A stretch of DNA of 64,000 nt from Hyunsoonleella jejuensis (GCF_900111025.1 NZ_FOFN01000003.1:620001-684000), one strand, 5' to 3'; positions 32,552-41,860 are shown, counted from the stretch's first letter. The notes: generated from the sequence alone by a model not told the origin. Translations and numbers: made by a program.

Positions 32552-32713
32552 TTAATCTAGGGCATTTTTGGTAACATACCAGCGCCATCCAATAATTGCC
32601 ATTTGCAGTTTACTGGCTTTTGATAAATCTAAATTTTGTTTAGAATAGCTTGGTAAAATACTTTTATTAACCTTCGCCAAAAATTTAAAAACTTGTTTTT
32701 TCAATGTTTTCAT
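32552..32713 (-). CDS. 53-residue conserved-type small protein
   Basis: A basic, alpha-helical small protein: MKTLKKQVFKFLAKVNKSIL, a lysine/serine-rich centre, then AIIGWRWYVTKNALD, ending with aspartate. Similar 50-60-residue proteins, often mis-named SsrA-binding protein, occur in flavobacterial genomes from memory; no biochemical function is known to me. Runs from ATG 32713 to TAA 32552 on the minus strand, convergent with tRNA-Arg. The aromatic WRWY stretch might place it at the membrane surface. Confidence 0.65.
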   Translation of the reverse strand: MKTLKKQVFKFLAKVNKSILPSYSKQNLDLSKASKLQMAIIGWRWYVTKNALD

Positions 32714-33138
32714 AATTAAAACAAAAATAGTAAAACTTATTCTAGACTAAGTTTTACGTTCCTTTTTGTTTAAATACTAGATATAATAAATAAAATTACA
32801 TCAACTAGAAATTTGGCAAGCGTTATCATTTGTTTTGGTTTTTAAGGTTAATACTATCATTGTTTTTTCAATATATATATTAGCCATATAGTCTGCCAAA
32901 CGTTTTTTTAAAAATCGATGAATTTGAATAGTGATTTGTAAGCAAAAAAATAGAATTGATTTCAGTATTTATGTGACCGTCTTCTGTTAAGTTAATGTTT
33001 GAAACTATATGATTTTATTTGTATTTCATTTTGAAACAAATCAAGGGGGTTTTTGAGGTATTTTTTCAAAGCCAAGGGAAGATTGATTAGTAGATGACCA
33101 ATTTTCACCCATTTTATCATTTTATTAAATGAATTATT
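32714..33138. other. Gene-free gap between small gene and BlaR1-type gene
   Basis: 425 bases, very AT-rich, with stops in all frames and no conserved-looking frame. It contains a far-spaced inverted pair TTTGGCA (32812-32818) and TGCCAAA (32894-32900) and several T runs, and presumably the promoter of the 53-residue gene. Nothing else recognised. Confidence 0.6.
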
Positions 33139-33170
33139 AAAAAAAAAAGACACTCAATCTTGAGTGTCTT
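33139..33170 (-). terminator. Terminator of the BlaI-BlaR1 operon
   Basis: Perfect 10-bp stem AAGACACTCA / TGAGTGTCTT, loop ATCT; the long A run at 33139-33148 is a T run on the minus strand. Confidence 0.9.
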
Positions 33171-33196
33171 AAATTATATTATGAGTTTGCTGTTTT

Positions 33197-34891
33197 CTAT
33201 TTTTTCTTTTTGGTATGAATTTCTACAACTCCATTTTTTCCTTTGTCACCATATGCTTCAATAGCACCATCACCTTTAAGTACATTTATGCTTTCTATAG
33301 TGTTAGGATTTATTTTTTCTAACTTCTTTTGCTTTACTTCTTTGCCATCAATAATATATATTGGATTTTGAGTATCGGACGTTTTAATTATAACTTCGCT
33401 TTCTTCATTATTCTTAATTATTACTTTTTTATTTTCAGCAGCGTTAGTTTCTGTGATAGTGATAACCTCTTCAATTACATCGTCTTCAGAGTCGCCCTTT
33501 TCCTCTCTAATCTCTTCAACAATTACTAGATTTTTATTTTTCCCAGCAGAAATTACTTTCTTTTTCCCATCTGAAGACACAAAAGCATAATTATTAGAAT
33601 ATTTGGCATTTCCTATGGAGATAGAGTTGTCGTCAGAATCGTACTGAATTATAATGGATTTTATAGGATTATCACTATTAACGCTATAATTAGCGTTAGA
33701 TGCTGCTGTTTTAGCTATAATGTTAATGGCTGTTATTTCTCCATCCTTATTACGTTGCACGCCGCTAATATTTAAGGTAATTCCATTTTCTTTTTGGGAT
33801 GCAGCAATAGTATTGAGTTCATCATCGCTAGTATTTTTAGTTATAATTATAATCTCATCAGGTTTTTTATCTTGAGCAGTAATAGTTGCCTTAGGTTCTG
33901 CTTTTACAGCTACTTTTTTACTTACTAGTTTATTGGTAGCAGCTATTTTGGGAATAGACGTTTTTTCAGCAGGTTTAATAGCATCCATATTTGGTACATC
34001 AAGCTCTGCTTCTGTTGAAATGTTGTATACGGGAGTAGTCTCTTTTTGTATAAAAACTGCTTCAGTATTAAAGCTCATTAAAAAAATGGCTAAAACTGGC
34101 GCAATGAGTAAAAATTTTAAGTGATTTGTCTTTTTTGATTGTGATTTGTGTAACATAACGATTCGTTTTTTGATTAATGAATTATAAAAATTATTGCTCA
34201 GTACCAATTGATAGGTTGGAACGCTTGCTTTAAGCAATGTGTATTGATATGATGTTTTGCATTTGGATTGTTTAATAGCACTATGGTCTGCAAGAAATTC
34301 TAAATTTTGCTTTAAGCTTTTTGCATATAGCCATACAAAAGGATTAAACCAAAGCAGAATACAAAACATTTGGCTTAGTAACACATCAATAGAATGGTAT
34401 TGGTCTGCATGCATCCTTTCATGTGTTAATATTTGCTCTAGTTCAGGATTGTTAAATCCGTTAGGGTTATAAACAATCCAATTAAAGAATGAAAAAGGCA
34501 AAACTTGTTTTTTTGTTTCTACATAAATATATTTCCCAATGCGTTTCTGTTTGCTATTCCAGATAATAGTCATAAGTGAAAAAAACTGAAATATAAAGTG
34601 AACAAGAAAGCATACAACACCACTTAAATATAGTAGAGCTAAAAATTCTTCCGTACCTAAACTTGGGTTAGTATTATTGATTTCTGAAGCCTCAAGAACA
34701 AAATTTGAAGTATCTATAGGTGTGTATTCCACATAAACAGGTATAATTATATCAGGTAATACTGCAGCCAATACTAAACCACCTATCAAGAAAAGTCTAT
34801 TCCACTTAAAAAACGTTTCTTTTTTAAGAAACACTAAATAGAACAAGTAAAAAATAACAACTATACCGCAAGTTTTTAATAGATATTCCAT
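33197..34891 (-). CDS. BlaR1-type M56 metallopeptidase with TonB-plug-like C-terminus
   Basis: 564 residues. Helices in the first 110 residues and near 270-285 frame a cytosolic M56 peptidase domain with H157ERMH161 (HExxH). From about 290 an extracytoplasmic Lys/Thr-rich region follows, ending in an approximately 60-residue module (PIYIIDGKEVKQKKLEKI, then NTIESINVLKGDGAIEAYG and GKNGVVEIHTKKK) that resembles the plug segment of TonB receptors, not the penicillin-binding sensor of BlaR1. It follows the BlaI-type gene by 2 bases. Signal sensed by the C-terminus is unknown; beta-lactam sensing is not indicated by any motif. Confidence 0.88.
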   Translation of the reverse strand: MEYLLKTCGIVVIFYLFYLVFLKKETFFKWNRLFLIGGLVLAAVLPDIIIPVYVEYTPIDTSNFVLEASEINNTNPSLGTEEFLALLYLSGVVCFLVHFIFQFFSLMTIIWNSKQKRIGKYIYVETKKQVLPFSFFNWIVYNPNGFNNPELEQILTHERMHADQYHSIDVLLSQMFCILLWFNPFVWLYAKSLKQNLEFLADHSAIKQSKCKTSYQYTLLKASVPTYQLVLSNNFYNSLIKKRIVMLHKSQSKKTNHLKFLLIAPVLAIFLMSFNTEAVFIQKETTPVYNISTEAELDVPNMDAIKPAEKTSIPKIAATNKLVSKKVAVKAEPKATITAQDKKPDEIIIITKNTSDDELNTIAASQKENGITLNISGVQRNKDGEITAINIIAKTAASNANYSVNSDNPIKSIIIQYDSDDNSISIGNAKYSNNYAFVSSDGKKKVISAGKNKNLVIVEEIREEKGDSEDDVIEEVITITETNAAENKKVIIKNNEESEVIIKTSDTQNPIYIIDGKEVKQKKLEKINPNTIESINVLKGDGAIEAYGDKGKNGVVEIHTKKKK

Positions 34892-34893
34892 GG

Positions 34894-35253
34894 CTATTTT
34901 TGTTTTTCTATAAGTGAAATTATTTCCTTTAAATCCTCAACACTTATTTTTTCTTCCTTTGCAAAAAACGACACTACGTTCTTGTAAGAGTTATTAAAAT
35001 AGTTGTCAATTGCTACCGTCATAAACTTTTTTCTGTAATCTTCCTTTTTTACAATAGGGTAGTACTGGTGTGTTTTACCATAGGCATTATGAGCTACGTA
35101 ACCTTTTTCTTCTAAATTTCTAATGATAGTAGAAAGTGTATTATAATGCGGTTTCTCTTCTTGAATTTCGTTGAGTACATCTTTTACGAAAGCTTTTTCA
35201 AGCTTCCATAAAATATGCATGATTTCTTCCTCTTTATTAGTTAACTTTTGCAT
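34894..35253 (-). CDS. BlaI/MecI/CopY-family repressor
   Basis: 119 residues, winged-helix repressor: LTNKEEEIMHILWKLEKAFV, then PHYNTLSTIIRNLEEKGYVAH (recognition helix) and a C-terminal dimer helix. In BlaI-BlaR1 pairs, signal-driven proteolysis of BlaI relieves repression; the adjacent M56 gene is the likely protease. The two dyads upstream are its probable operators. No CxCx4CxC copper motif of CopY is present, so it belongs with BlaI/MecI rather than CopY. Confidence 0.92.
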   Translation of the reverse strand: MQKLTNKEEEIMHILWKLEKAFVKDVLNEIQEEKPHYNTLSTIIRNLEEKGYVAHNAYGKTHQYYPIVKKEDYRKKFMTVAIDNYFNNSYKNVVSFFAKEEKISVEDLKEIISLIEKQK

Positions 35254-35273
35254 TATTTAAATTTTGTACGATG

Positions 35274-35281
35274 TAAATATA
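35274..35281 (-). promoter_or_regulatory. -7-like box of the blaI-type gene
   Basis: Minus-strand TATATTTA (TAnnTTTA), overlapping the first operator dyad by three bases, so repressor binding would block the promoter. Confidence 0.5.
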
Positions 35282-35316
35282 ACTATTTTTATAGTTATAA
35301 AACTATAATTGTAGTT
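35279..35316. promoter_or_regulatory. Paired operator dyads of the BlaI-type repressor
   Basis: Dyad 1: ATAACTAT-TTTT-ATAGTTAT (35279-35298, perfect 8-bp arms). Dyad 2: AACTATAATTGTAGTT (35301-35316, one mismatched pair). Both contain AACTA...TAGTT, and their centres are 20 bp apart, two DNA turns, which would seat two repressor dimers on one face. Confidence 0.65.
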
Positions 35317-35414
35317 ATTTAACGAAATTTTTAGTTTTAAGGGCTGTTTATAATTCCTAAATCAAAAATTGTAAATCGTAAATTCTTAATATTATCTTCG
35401 CCAAAAAATAGTGT

Positions 35415-36365
35415 ATGAGCATCCTTTGGGTAATTCTTGGTTTTACGTTATTAGTTATAGGAGGAGAGTATTTAGTGCGTTCATCCGTGGCGCTTTCTTT
35501 TAAGTTTAGTATTTCTAAAATGGTAATAGGTATGACGGTGGTATCTTTCGCAACCTCCGCTCCAGAACTATTGGTAAGCTTACAAGCTGCATTGTCAGGT
35601 TCGCCCGCTATAGCTATAAACAATGTAGTAGGCTCTAACATTGCCAATATTGGTTTGGTTTTGGGAGTAACGGCTTTGGTTGGTTCTATTGCTGTAGATG
35701 CATCGTTTTATAAGCTGAATTGGCCTGTTATGATGATGTTTTCGTTAGTGTTGTATTACTTCTTGAAAAATGATGGCGTATTAACAGCCATTGAAGGGGG
35801 GATCTTATTTTTAGGGCTAATAGCATTTTTGTTCATATTGATTAAAAACACTAAAAAGGAAGTTATTGCAGAAGAAGTTGATGGTACTTTAGCTACAGTT
35901 TCCAACTTTAAAATCATACTATGGCTATTTATTGGGGGCGTTGCATTATATTTTGGTAGCGAATGGTTAGTGGAGGGCTCAAAAGATATTGCCCGTTCCA
36001 TTGGCGTTAGTGAAGCAGTTATTGGTGTATCATTAATAGCCATTGGTACCAGTGTGCCAGAATTGGCAGCTTCGGTTATTGCTGCTGCAAAACAAGAAAA
36101 AGCTATTTCTCTGGGAAATTTAATAGGGTCTAATATTTTTAATATTGGTTCTGTATTAGGTTTAACATCGCTAGTGAAACCCATTGCAGTTACCGAACCA
36201 CAAATATTAAGCAGTGATATTTTTTGGATGCTTGGTTTTGCAGCGGTTTTATTGCCAATGATTTTTATTCCGAAGCGTATGCAAATTAGCAGATTTAAAG
36301 GCTTCTTTTTAGTGCTTGGTTATAGTATCTTTATGGTTTTTGTGTTTATGAATAGCAATGCCTAA
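35415..36365 (+). CDS. Calcium/sodium antiporter (CaCA family, YrbG-like)
   Basis: 316 residues, about ten membrane helices in two inverted repeats. Each repeat has the ion-binding alpha motif: SFATSAPELLVSLQ in the first half and AIGTSVPELAASV in the second, followed by GSNIANIGLVLG and GSNIFNIGSVLG respectively. These match bacterial NCX homologues (NCX_Mj, YrbG). It is divergent from the BlaI-type gene; a near-consensus -7 box TATCTTCG (35393-35400) lies 14 bases upstream of the ATG. Confidence 0.93.
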   Translation: MSILWVILGFTLLVIGGEYLVRSSVALSFKFSISKMVIGMTVVSFATSAPELLVSLQAALSGSPAIAINNVVGSNIANIGLVLGVTALVGSIAVDASFYKLNWPVMMMFSLVLYYFLKNDGVLTAIEGGILFLGLIAFLFILIKNTKKEVIAEEVDGTLATVSNFKIILWLFIGGVALYFGSEWLVEGSKDIARSIGVSEAVIGVSLIAIGTSVPELAASVIAAAKQEKAISLGNLIGSNIFNIGSVLGLTSLVKPIAVTEPQILSSDIFWMLGFAAVLLPMIFIPKRMQISRFKGFFLVLGYSIFMVFVFMNSNA

Positions 36366-36412
36366 ATTCTATTAATAGGTATTTAAGGTATTTAAGGCAT
36401 TTAAGACTTAAT

Positions 36413-37153
36413 ATGATGAGATTTTTTTTAGTTATAGCCTTTGGTTTACTTATTTCTTGTAATGCCTTCAACAAAGCGCTAACAGCACAAGATATTATTG
36501 ATAAGGCAATAGCCGCACATTGTAGTGGTAATTGCGAAAAAAGCACTATTACATTCACTTTTAGAGGCAAAACCTATAAGTCTATTAAAAACGGTGGCAC
36601 ATATGAGTACGAGCGCATTATAACAAAAGGGGATAAAACAATCCGAGATGTTTTAAGTAATACTGGGTTTGAACGATACGTAAACGATTCATTGCAGAAT
36701 ATCAAAAAAAATATTGCTGTTAAAATTAGTAATAGTGTTAATAGCGTGCATTATTTTGCACAATTGCCATATGGGTTAAACTCCCCAGCTGTTAAAAAAG
36801 AGCTTTTGGGAGAGGCTAATATAAACGGAAAACCTTATTATGAAATTGGTGTAACATTTAAAAAAGATGGCGGAGGTACAGACTTTGAGGATAAATTTGT
36901 GTATTGGATTAATAAAAACGATTTTTCACTTGGTTATTTAGCATATAGTTATGCTGTTAATGGAGGAGGTATTCGTTTTAGGGAAGCTTATAATAAACGT
37001 ATTATAAATGGTATTACCTTTTTAGACTACAATAATTATAAGCCTGAAATGCTTGATTTAGATTTGAAAGATTTGGATAAACTATTTCAAGAAGGTAAAT
37101 TAGAGCTGCTGTCTAAAATTGAAACTGAAAATGTAGAGGTGATTTTAAATTAA
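36413..37153 (+). CDS. DUF6503-type lipoprotein
   Basis: 246 residues; signal with lipobox LISC (Cys16). The mature part begins with DIIDKAIAAHCSGNCEKSTITFTFRG and continues as a beta-rich fold similar to LolA/outer-membrane lipoprotein carriers; I associate it with DUF6503, of unknown function. The two nearby cysteines (C37, C41) could form a disulfide. It follows the antiporter gene by 47 bases, with a strong bidirectional terminator after it. Confidence 0.75.
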   Translation: MMRFFLVIAFGLLISCNAFNKALTAQDIIDKAIAAHCSGNCEKSTITFTFRGKTYKSIKNGGTYEYERIITKGDKTIRDVLSNTGFERYVNDSLQNIKKNIAVKISNSVNSVHYFAQLPYGLNSPAVKKELLGEANINGKPYYEIGVTFKKDGGGTDFEDKFVYWINKNDFSLGYLAYSYAVNGGGIRFREAYNKRIINGITFLDYNNYKPEMLDLDLKDLDKLFQEGKLELLSKIETENVEVILN

Positions 37154-37170
37154 TACCTTTAATTATACTG

Positions 37171-37204
37171 AAAAAAAAGAGCTATCATCGATAGCTCTTT
37201 TTTT
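37171..37204. terminator. Bidirectional terminator between DUF6503 gene and purA
   Basis: Perfect 11-bp stem AAAGAGCTATC / GATAGCTCTTT with loop ATC, an A run before and a T run after, so it serves both convergent transcripts. Confidence 0.92.
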
Positions 37205-37224
37205 GTTTGAGATTGTAAAAACGT

Positions 37225-38499
37225 TTATTTCCTAAAAATAGTCTGCTTCCTATCAGGACCAACCGAAACTATAGTAATAGGTGTTTCTAGTTCTTTTTCT
37301 AAGAATTCTATGTAGTCATTTAGTTCCTTTGGAAGTTCTGAATCTTCAGACATTTCAGTTAAGTCTTCACTCCAGCCTTTAAACTCTGTGTAAATCGGTG
37401 TTACGTTTTCTGGCTCTATGTTATAAGGCAAATGTTTAATTACTTCACCTTTATAGTTGTAAGCGGTACATACTTTAAGGGTTTTAAACCCAGAAAGCAC
37501 ATCGCCTTTCATCATATTTAATTGTGTGACACCATTTACTTGAACAGCATATTTTAAAGCCACTAAATCTAACCAGCCACAACGTCTAGGACGACCTGTG
37601 GTTGCACCAAATTCGTGTCCTACACGTGCCATAGTTTCCCCATCCTCATCAAATAATTCTGTTGGAAACGGCCCCGAACCAACTCTCGTCGTATACGCCT
37701 TAAAAATTCCAAAAACCTCACCTATTTGATTTGGAGCAACACCTAATCCAGTACAGGCACCAGCAGCAGTAGTATTGCTTGAGGTAACAAATGGATACGT
37801 TCCAAAATCAATATCCAATAAAGAACCTTGTGCACCTTCTGCAAGTATCGTTTTGCCTTCTCTTTGTGCTTGATATACATATTCTTCAGAATCTATAAAC
37901 TTTAAAGATTTTAAAACTTTTACAGCTTCAAAAAATTCAGTTTCTAATTCTGCTAAGTCATATTCTATAGAAGCATCGTAATAGTCAATCATAGATTCGT
38001 GCTTATCTGCTAGAGCTCTATAGCGTTCTTTCCAGTCGCTTAATTCTAAATCGCCAACACGAATACCGTTTCTTCCGGTTTTATCCATGTAAGTTGGCCC
38101 AATACCTTTTAAGGTTGAACCAATTTTAGCTTTTCCTTTTGAAGCTTCACTGGCAGCATCTAATAAACGATGTGTTGGCAGAATAATATGGGCTTTCCTT
38201 GAAATTAACAATGACTTTCTATAATCAATATTTTGCTCTTCAAGCTTATCTAACTCTTTTTTGAAAATAACAGGGTCTATAACTACGCCATTGCCTACTA
38301 AATTGGTGGCGTCATCATGAAAAATCCCAGATGGAATGGTATGCAATACATGTTTCTTACCATTAAACACCAAAGTATGTCCTGCATTTGGGCCACCTTG
38401 AAAACGTGCAATAATATTGTAGTTTTTAGTTAATACGTCAACAATTTTTCCTTTGCCTTCGTCTCCCCATTGTAATCCTAGTAGTAAATCTACTGCCAT
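37225..38499 (-). CDS. purA: Adenylosuccinate synthetase
   Basis: GTP-dependent first step from IMP to AMP. 424 residues. The P-loop-like G12DEGKGK18 is at the N-terminus, then GPNAGHTL with the catalytic histidine, GSTLKGIGPTY, TRVGSGPFPTEL and TTGRPRRCGWLDL. All characteristic motifs are present. It follows the Fur-family gene by 15 bases on the same strand, both downstream of rel. Confidence 0.97.
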   Translation of the reverse strand: MAVDLLLGLQWGDEGKGKIVDVLTKNYNIIARFQGGPNAGHTLVFNGKKHVLHTIPSGIFHDDATNLVGNGVVIDPVIFKKELDKLEEQNIDYRKSLLISRKAHIILPTHRLLDAASEASKGKAKIGSTLKGIGPTYMDKTGRNGIRVGDLELSDWKERYRALADKHESMIDYYDASIEYDLAELETEFFEAVKVLKSLKFIDSEEYVYQAQREGKTILAEGAQGSLLDIDFGTYPFVTSSNTTAAGACTGLGVAPNQIGEVFGIFKAYTTRVGSGPFPTELFDEDGETMARVGHEFGATTGRPRRCGWLDLVALKYAVQVNGVTQLNMMKGDVLSGFKTLKVCTAYNYKGEVIKHLPYNIEPENVTPIYTEFKGWSEDLTEMSEDSELPKELNDYIEFLEKELETPITIVSVGPDRKQTIFRK

Positions 38500-38514
38500 T
38501 GTAAAATAAATTAG

Positions 38515-38982
38515 TTAGTTATCCTGAGTATCTTCAGGGGTTTTTCTATTTCCGTAAAAATAAAGTGAGTGGTTATTAATTTCTATATTAAAAACTTCTT
38601 CAATAGTTTTTTTGATAGATTGAATTCTTGGATCGCAAAACTCTATGACTTCTCCCGTATCCGTTAATATAACATGGTCATGTTGTCTATCAAAATAGGA
38701 CTTCTCGTAATGTGCTTGGTTCTGGCCAAATTGATGCTTTCTTACCAATTTACATTCCAGTAACAGTTCAATCGTGTTATATAGTGTAGCACGCGAAACC
38801 CGGTAATTTTTATTTTTCATATTGAGGTATAGGGACTCAATATCAAAATGCTCCTGGTTGTTATAAATTTCTTGAAGTATGGCGTATCGTTCAGGTGTTT
38901 TTCTATGCCCGTTTTCTTCGAGGAAGTTTGTAAAAACACTTTTTACAATTTCTTGATTTTTACTATCTGTATTCGAATTCAT
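38515..38982 (-). CDS. Fur-family transcriptional regulator
   Basis: 155 residues: winged helix (residues 10-85, with [13 protein letters not shown] and [12 protein letters not shown]) and a short dimer domain with [17 protein letters not shown]. Regulatory-metal residues ([11 protein letters not shown], and the two late histidines near the end) are there, but the two CxxC pairs of zinc-binding Fur proteins are missing, so it has no structural zinc site. Which metal (Fe, Zn, Mn) or peroxide it senses cannot be decided. Between rel (22 bases upstream) and purA on one strand. Confidence 0.88.
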   Translation of the reverse strand: MNSNTDSKNQEIVKSVFTNFLEENGHRKTPERYAILQEIYNNQEHFDIESLYLNMKNKNYRVSRATLYNTIELLLECKLVRKHQFGQNQAHYEKSYFDRQHDHVILTDTGEVIEFCDPRIQSIKKTIEEVFNIEINNHSLYFYGNRKTPEDTQDN

Positions 38983-39004
38983 AATTGCGCTGCAAATTTA
39001 CACT

Positions 39005-41224
39005 TTAAACTCTGGAAACCTTATCGATACCATTAATTTTTTTAAGATTATCCAATATTTTTTTCAACAATGCTTTGTTCTTAACTACAAGTTTTATTTT
39101 TCCCGAGAAAACACCGTCATCTGTCTCAAAGCTTAAACTTTTCATGTTCACATGTAGATTGTTGGAAATTACTTTTGTAATATCGTTTACCAACCCTAGG
39201 TGATCGATGCCTGAAACTCTGATTTCTGTGGCATATTCTTGTTGACTAGAATCTATCCATTTTGCGGGCATAATTCTATAGGCATAGTTGGATTGTAAAC
39301 TAAGCGCATTTGGGCAATTGTGCTTATGTACTTTTATGCCTTCAGAAACGGTTAGAAATCCAAATACGTCATCTCCAGGAATAGGGTTACAGCAATTTGA
39401 TAATTTATAATCTAGTTTTTCCCCTTCTTTTCCAAAAACCAAAGAATCATAGTTGGATGTAATTTCATCTTTTTCTATCTGCTCTTTTGAAATGCTCTGC
39501 TTGCGGGAAATTTTATTTTTAATAAAACTAACTAAAGCATTACTTCGTGAAGCAGCAAAGTCTTTAAGCATGCTATTATCAATAGATCCAATACCTACGC
39601 GATAAAACAAGTCTAAACTGGTTTTGAGGTTAAAATGACGCACCAAATCGTTAACCGAAGATTCATTGAGCGTTATTTTAAGCTGTTTAAGTTTACGCCT
39701 TAGTACTTCTTTGCCTTCTTCAGCTATAACTTTTCGGTCTTCTCTTAAGGCAGATTTTATTTTTGCTCTCGCTCTAGCAGTGCTAGTATAATTTAACCAG
39801 TTAGCATTTGGTTTTGAACTCTCTGAAGTAATTATTTCTACCTGGTCGCCACTTTTTAATTCATGGCTGAGAGGTACAAGCTTTCCATTAACGCGTGCGC
39901 CTCTCGTTTTCATTCCAACCTCTGTATGTATATGAAACGCAAAATCTAAAGAGGTAGCACCTTTTGGTAATGATTTTAATTCGCCAGCAGGCGTAAATAC
40001 AAATATTTCTTGAGCATATAAATTCAATTTAAATTGCTCAACAAAATCAACAGCATTTAAACTAGGATTCTCTAGAGCTTCTTGTAATCTATTAATCCAA
40101 TTCTCTAAGTTATCTTCTTTTTCACCTCCTTGCTTGTATTTATAATGGGCTGCATATCCTTTTTCGGCAATTTCATTCATGCGCTCACTGCGTATCTGAA
40201 CTTCCACCCAATTCCCTTTTGGGCCCATAACTGTAATATGTAAGGCTTCATACCCAGTGCTTTTAGGAGACGAAATCCAATCACGTAGCCTAAGTGGGTT
40301 AGGTCTAAAATGATCGGTAACAATAGAGTAAATTTTCCAAGCTAAAAACTTTTCATTTTCCTCGTCACTTTTGTAGATAATTCTTATGGCAAATTTGTCG
40401 TAAACTTCTTCAAAAGCTACACCCTGTTTTACCATTTTCTTGCGAATGGAAAATATAGATTTTGGTCTGCCCTTGATCGTGTACTCAAAATTTTCTTTAT
40501 CCAAAGATTTTTTAATAACAGCGCTAAACTGCTCAATATATTTATCTTGTTCTTCTTTGCTCTCTTTTATTTTATTGAGAATGTCATTATATACTTCTGG
40601 TTCGGTATACTTAAGAGCTAAATCCTCTAATTCAGTTTTTACATTATATAACCCAATTCTATGTGCCAGTGGCGCGTAAATGTAAAGCGTTTCAGAAGCA
40701 ATTTTCACCTGTTTATCGGGTCGCATAGAATCCATGGTTTGCATATTGTGCAAACGATCTGCTATTTTAATAATGATGACACGAACATCATCATTTAATG
40801 TCAATAGCATTTTCCTAAAATTTTCTGCTTGTAAGGAAACATCCATGTCCTGTTCCTTACTTAAAGAGGATATCTTGGTAAGCCCATCAACAATTCGGGC
40901 AATGGTTTCGCCAAACAATTGTTCTATATCGTCAATGGAGTAGTCATCGGAATCTTCTACAACATCATGAAGAAGCGCAGCAGCAATAGATGTAGCGTCC
41001 AAACCAATTTCTTGAGCTACAATGCGTGCCACGGCTAGTGGATGAAAAATATAGGCTTCACCAGATTTTCTCCGCTGATCTTTATGGCCATCCAAAGCTA
41101 TCTCAAAAGCTTTTCTGATAAGTTTCTTGTCCTCATCAGACAAGGTAGTGTAACTTACCTTTAAAAGCTTTTTATAGGCTTTAGTGATTTCCTTGTTTTC
41201 TTTTTCGATCTCTTCTTCAGACAT
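39005..41224 (-). CDS. rel: Bifunctional (p)ppGpp synthetase/hydrolase Rel
   Basis: 739 residues. HD hydrolase domain with H61, H86-D87 and E90-D91 (LLHDVVEDSD); synthetase domain with RPKSIFSIRKKM, STGYEALH and VEVQIRS; TGS domain (VFTPAGELKSLPKGATSLDFAFHIH), conserved-cysteine region (LSNCCNPIPGDDV) and a C-terminal ACT domain. Both catalytic sites look intact, so it is likely bifunctional. It makes and degrades the stringent-response alarmone; the first of a rel-fur-purA unit, which is interesting since PurA is inhibited by ppGpp. Confidence 0.96.
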   Translation of the reverse strand: MSEEEIEKENKEITKAYKKLLKVSYTTLSDEDKKLIRKAFEIALDGHKDQRRKSGEAYIFHPLAVARIVAQEIGLDATSIAAALLHDVVEDSDDYSIDDIEQLFGETIARIVDGLTKISSLSKEQDMDVSLQAENFRKMLLTLNDDVRVIIIKIADRLHNMQTMDSMRPDKQVKIASETLYIYAPLAHRIGLYNVKTELEDLALKYTEPEVYNDILNKIKESKEEQDKYIEQFSAVIKKSLDKENFEYTIKGRPKSIFSIRKKMVKQGVAFEEVYDKFAIRIIYKSDEENEKFLAWKIYSIVTDHFRPNPLRLRDWISSPKSTGYEALHITVMGPKGNWVEVQIRSERMNEIAEKGYAAHYKYKQGGEKEDNLENWINRLQEALENPSLNAVDFVEQFKLNLYAQEIFVFTPAGELKSLPKGATSLDFAFHIHTEVGMKTRGARVNGKLVPLSHELKSGDQVEIITSESSKPNANWLNYTSTARARAKIKSALREDRKVIAEEGKEVLRRKLKQLKITLNESSVNDLVRHFNLKTSLDLFYRVGIGSIDNSMLKDFAASRSNALVSFIKNKISRKQSISKEQIEKDEITSNYDSLVFGKEGEKLDYKLSNCCNPIPGDDVFGFLTVSEGIKVHKHNCPNALSLQSNYAYRIMPAKWIDSSQQEYATEIRVSGIDHLGLVNDITKVISNNLHVNMKSLSFETDDGVFSGKIKLVVKNKALLKKILDNLKKINGIDKVSRV

Positions 41225-41269
41225 CGAATAAAAATAGTATAATCAAGCCGAATAGCCAATAATGATTTT

Positions 41270-41860
41270 CTATTTTTTTAAAGAAATTTTACCTAAAAAC
41301 TCTACCAACTGCTTGGTAGCCTTTCCACGGTGTCCTATTTGGTTTTTCAACGATAAATCCATTTCAGCGAATGTTTGTTCATAACCGTTTGGTTTAAAAA
41401 TGGGGTCGTAGCCAAAACCTTTATGGCCATATTTTGCAGTAGTAACTTCTCCTTTGCAAACCCCTTCAAACGTAGTAAGTGCGTTGTTTAGGTGCAGCGC
41501 AATAATCGTTTTAAACTGGGCACTTCTGTTAGATTTAGATTCTAGATTTTGAAGCAGCAAATTCGTATTATCATTGGCATTTCGTTGAGGGCCAGCGTAC
41601 CGTGCAGAAAATACCCCGGGTTCACCGTTTAAAGCCTCTACTTCTAAACCTGTATCGTCTGCAAAACAATCATAGCCATAATTATTTTTTACATATTCTG
41701 CCTTTTGAATGGCATTGCCCTCTATTGTTTTCTGATTTTCAGGAATATCTTCAAAACATCCAATATCTTTTAAGCTTAAAAGCTTTATGTTTTTAGGAAT
41801 TAAAACTTGTACTTCCCTCAATTTGTTATGGTTGTTCGTTGCAAATACTAAATGTATCAT
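41270..41860 (-). CDS. rdgB: Non-canonical purine NTP pyrophosphatase (RdgB/HAM1)
   Basis: Hydrolyses dITP, dXTP and ITP to keep them out of nucleic acids. About 196 residues from ATG 41860 (MIHLVFATNNHNKLREV); an earlier in-phase ATG at 41884 would prepend eight hydrophobic residues foreign to the family. Motifs: ATNNHNK, TIEGNAIQKA, FADDTGLEVEAL, PGVFSARYAG, GKGFGYDP-like (HKGFGYDPIF) and the end HRGKA. Complete. It lies 45 bases upstream of rel on the same strand. Confidence 0.95.
   Translation of the reverse strand: MIHLVFATNNHNKLREVQVLIPKNIKLLSLKDIGCFEDIPENQKTIEGNAIQKAEYVKNNYGYDCFADDTGLEVEALNGEPGVFSARYAGPQRNANDNTNLLLQNLESKSNRSAQFKTIIALHLNNALTTFEGVCKGEVTTAKYGHKGFGYDPIFKPNGYEQTFAEMDLSLKNQIGHRGKATKQLVEFLGKISLKK

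Noticed and set aside
33197-35253. Beta-lactam resistance operon
   Set aside because: No beta-lactamase gene and no penicillin-binding sensor domain; only the regulatory architecture is similar.
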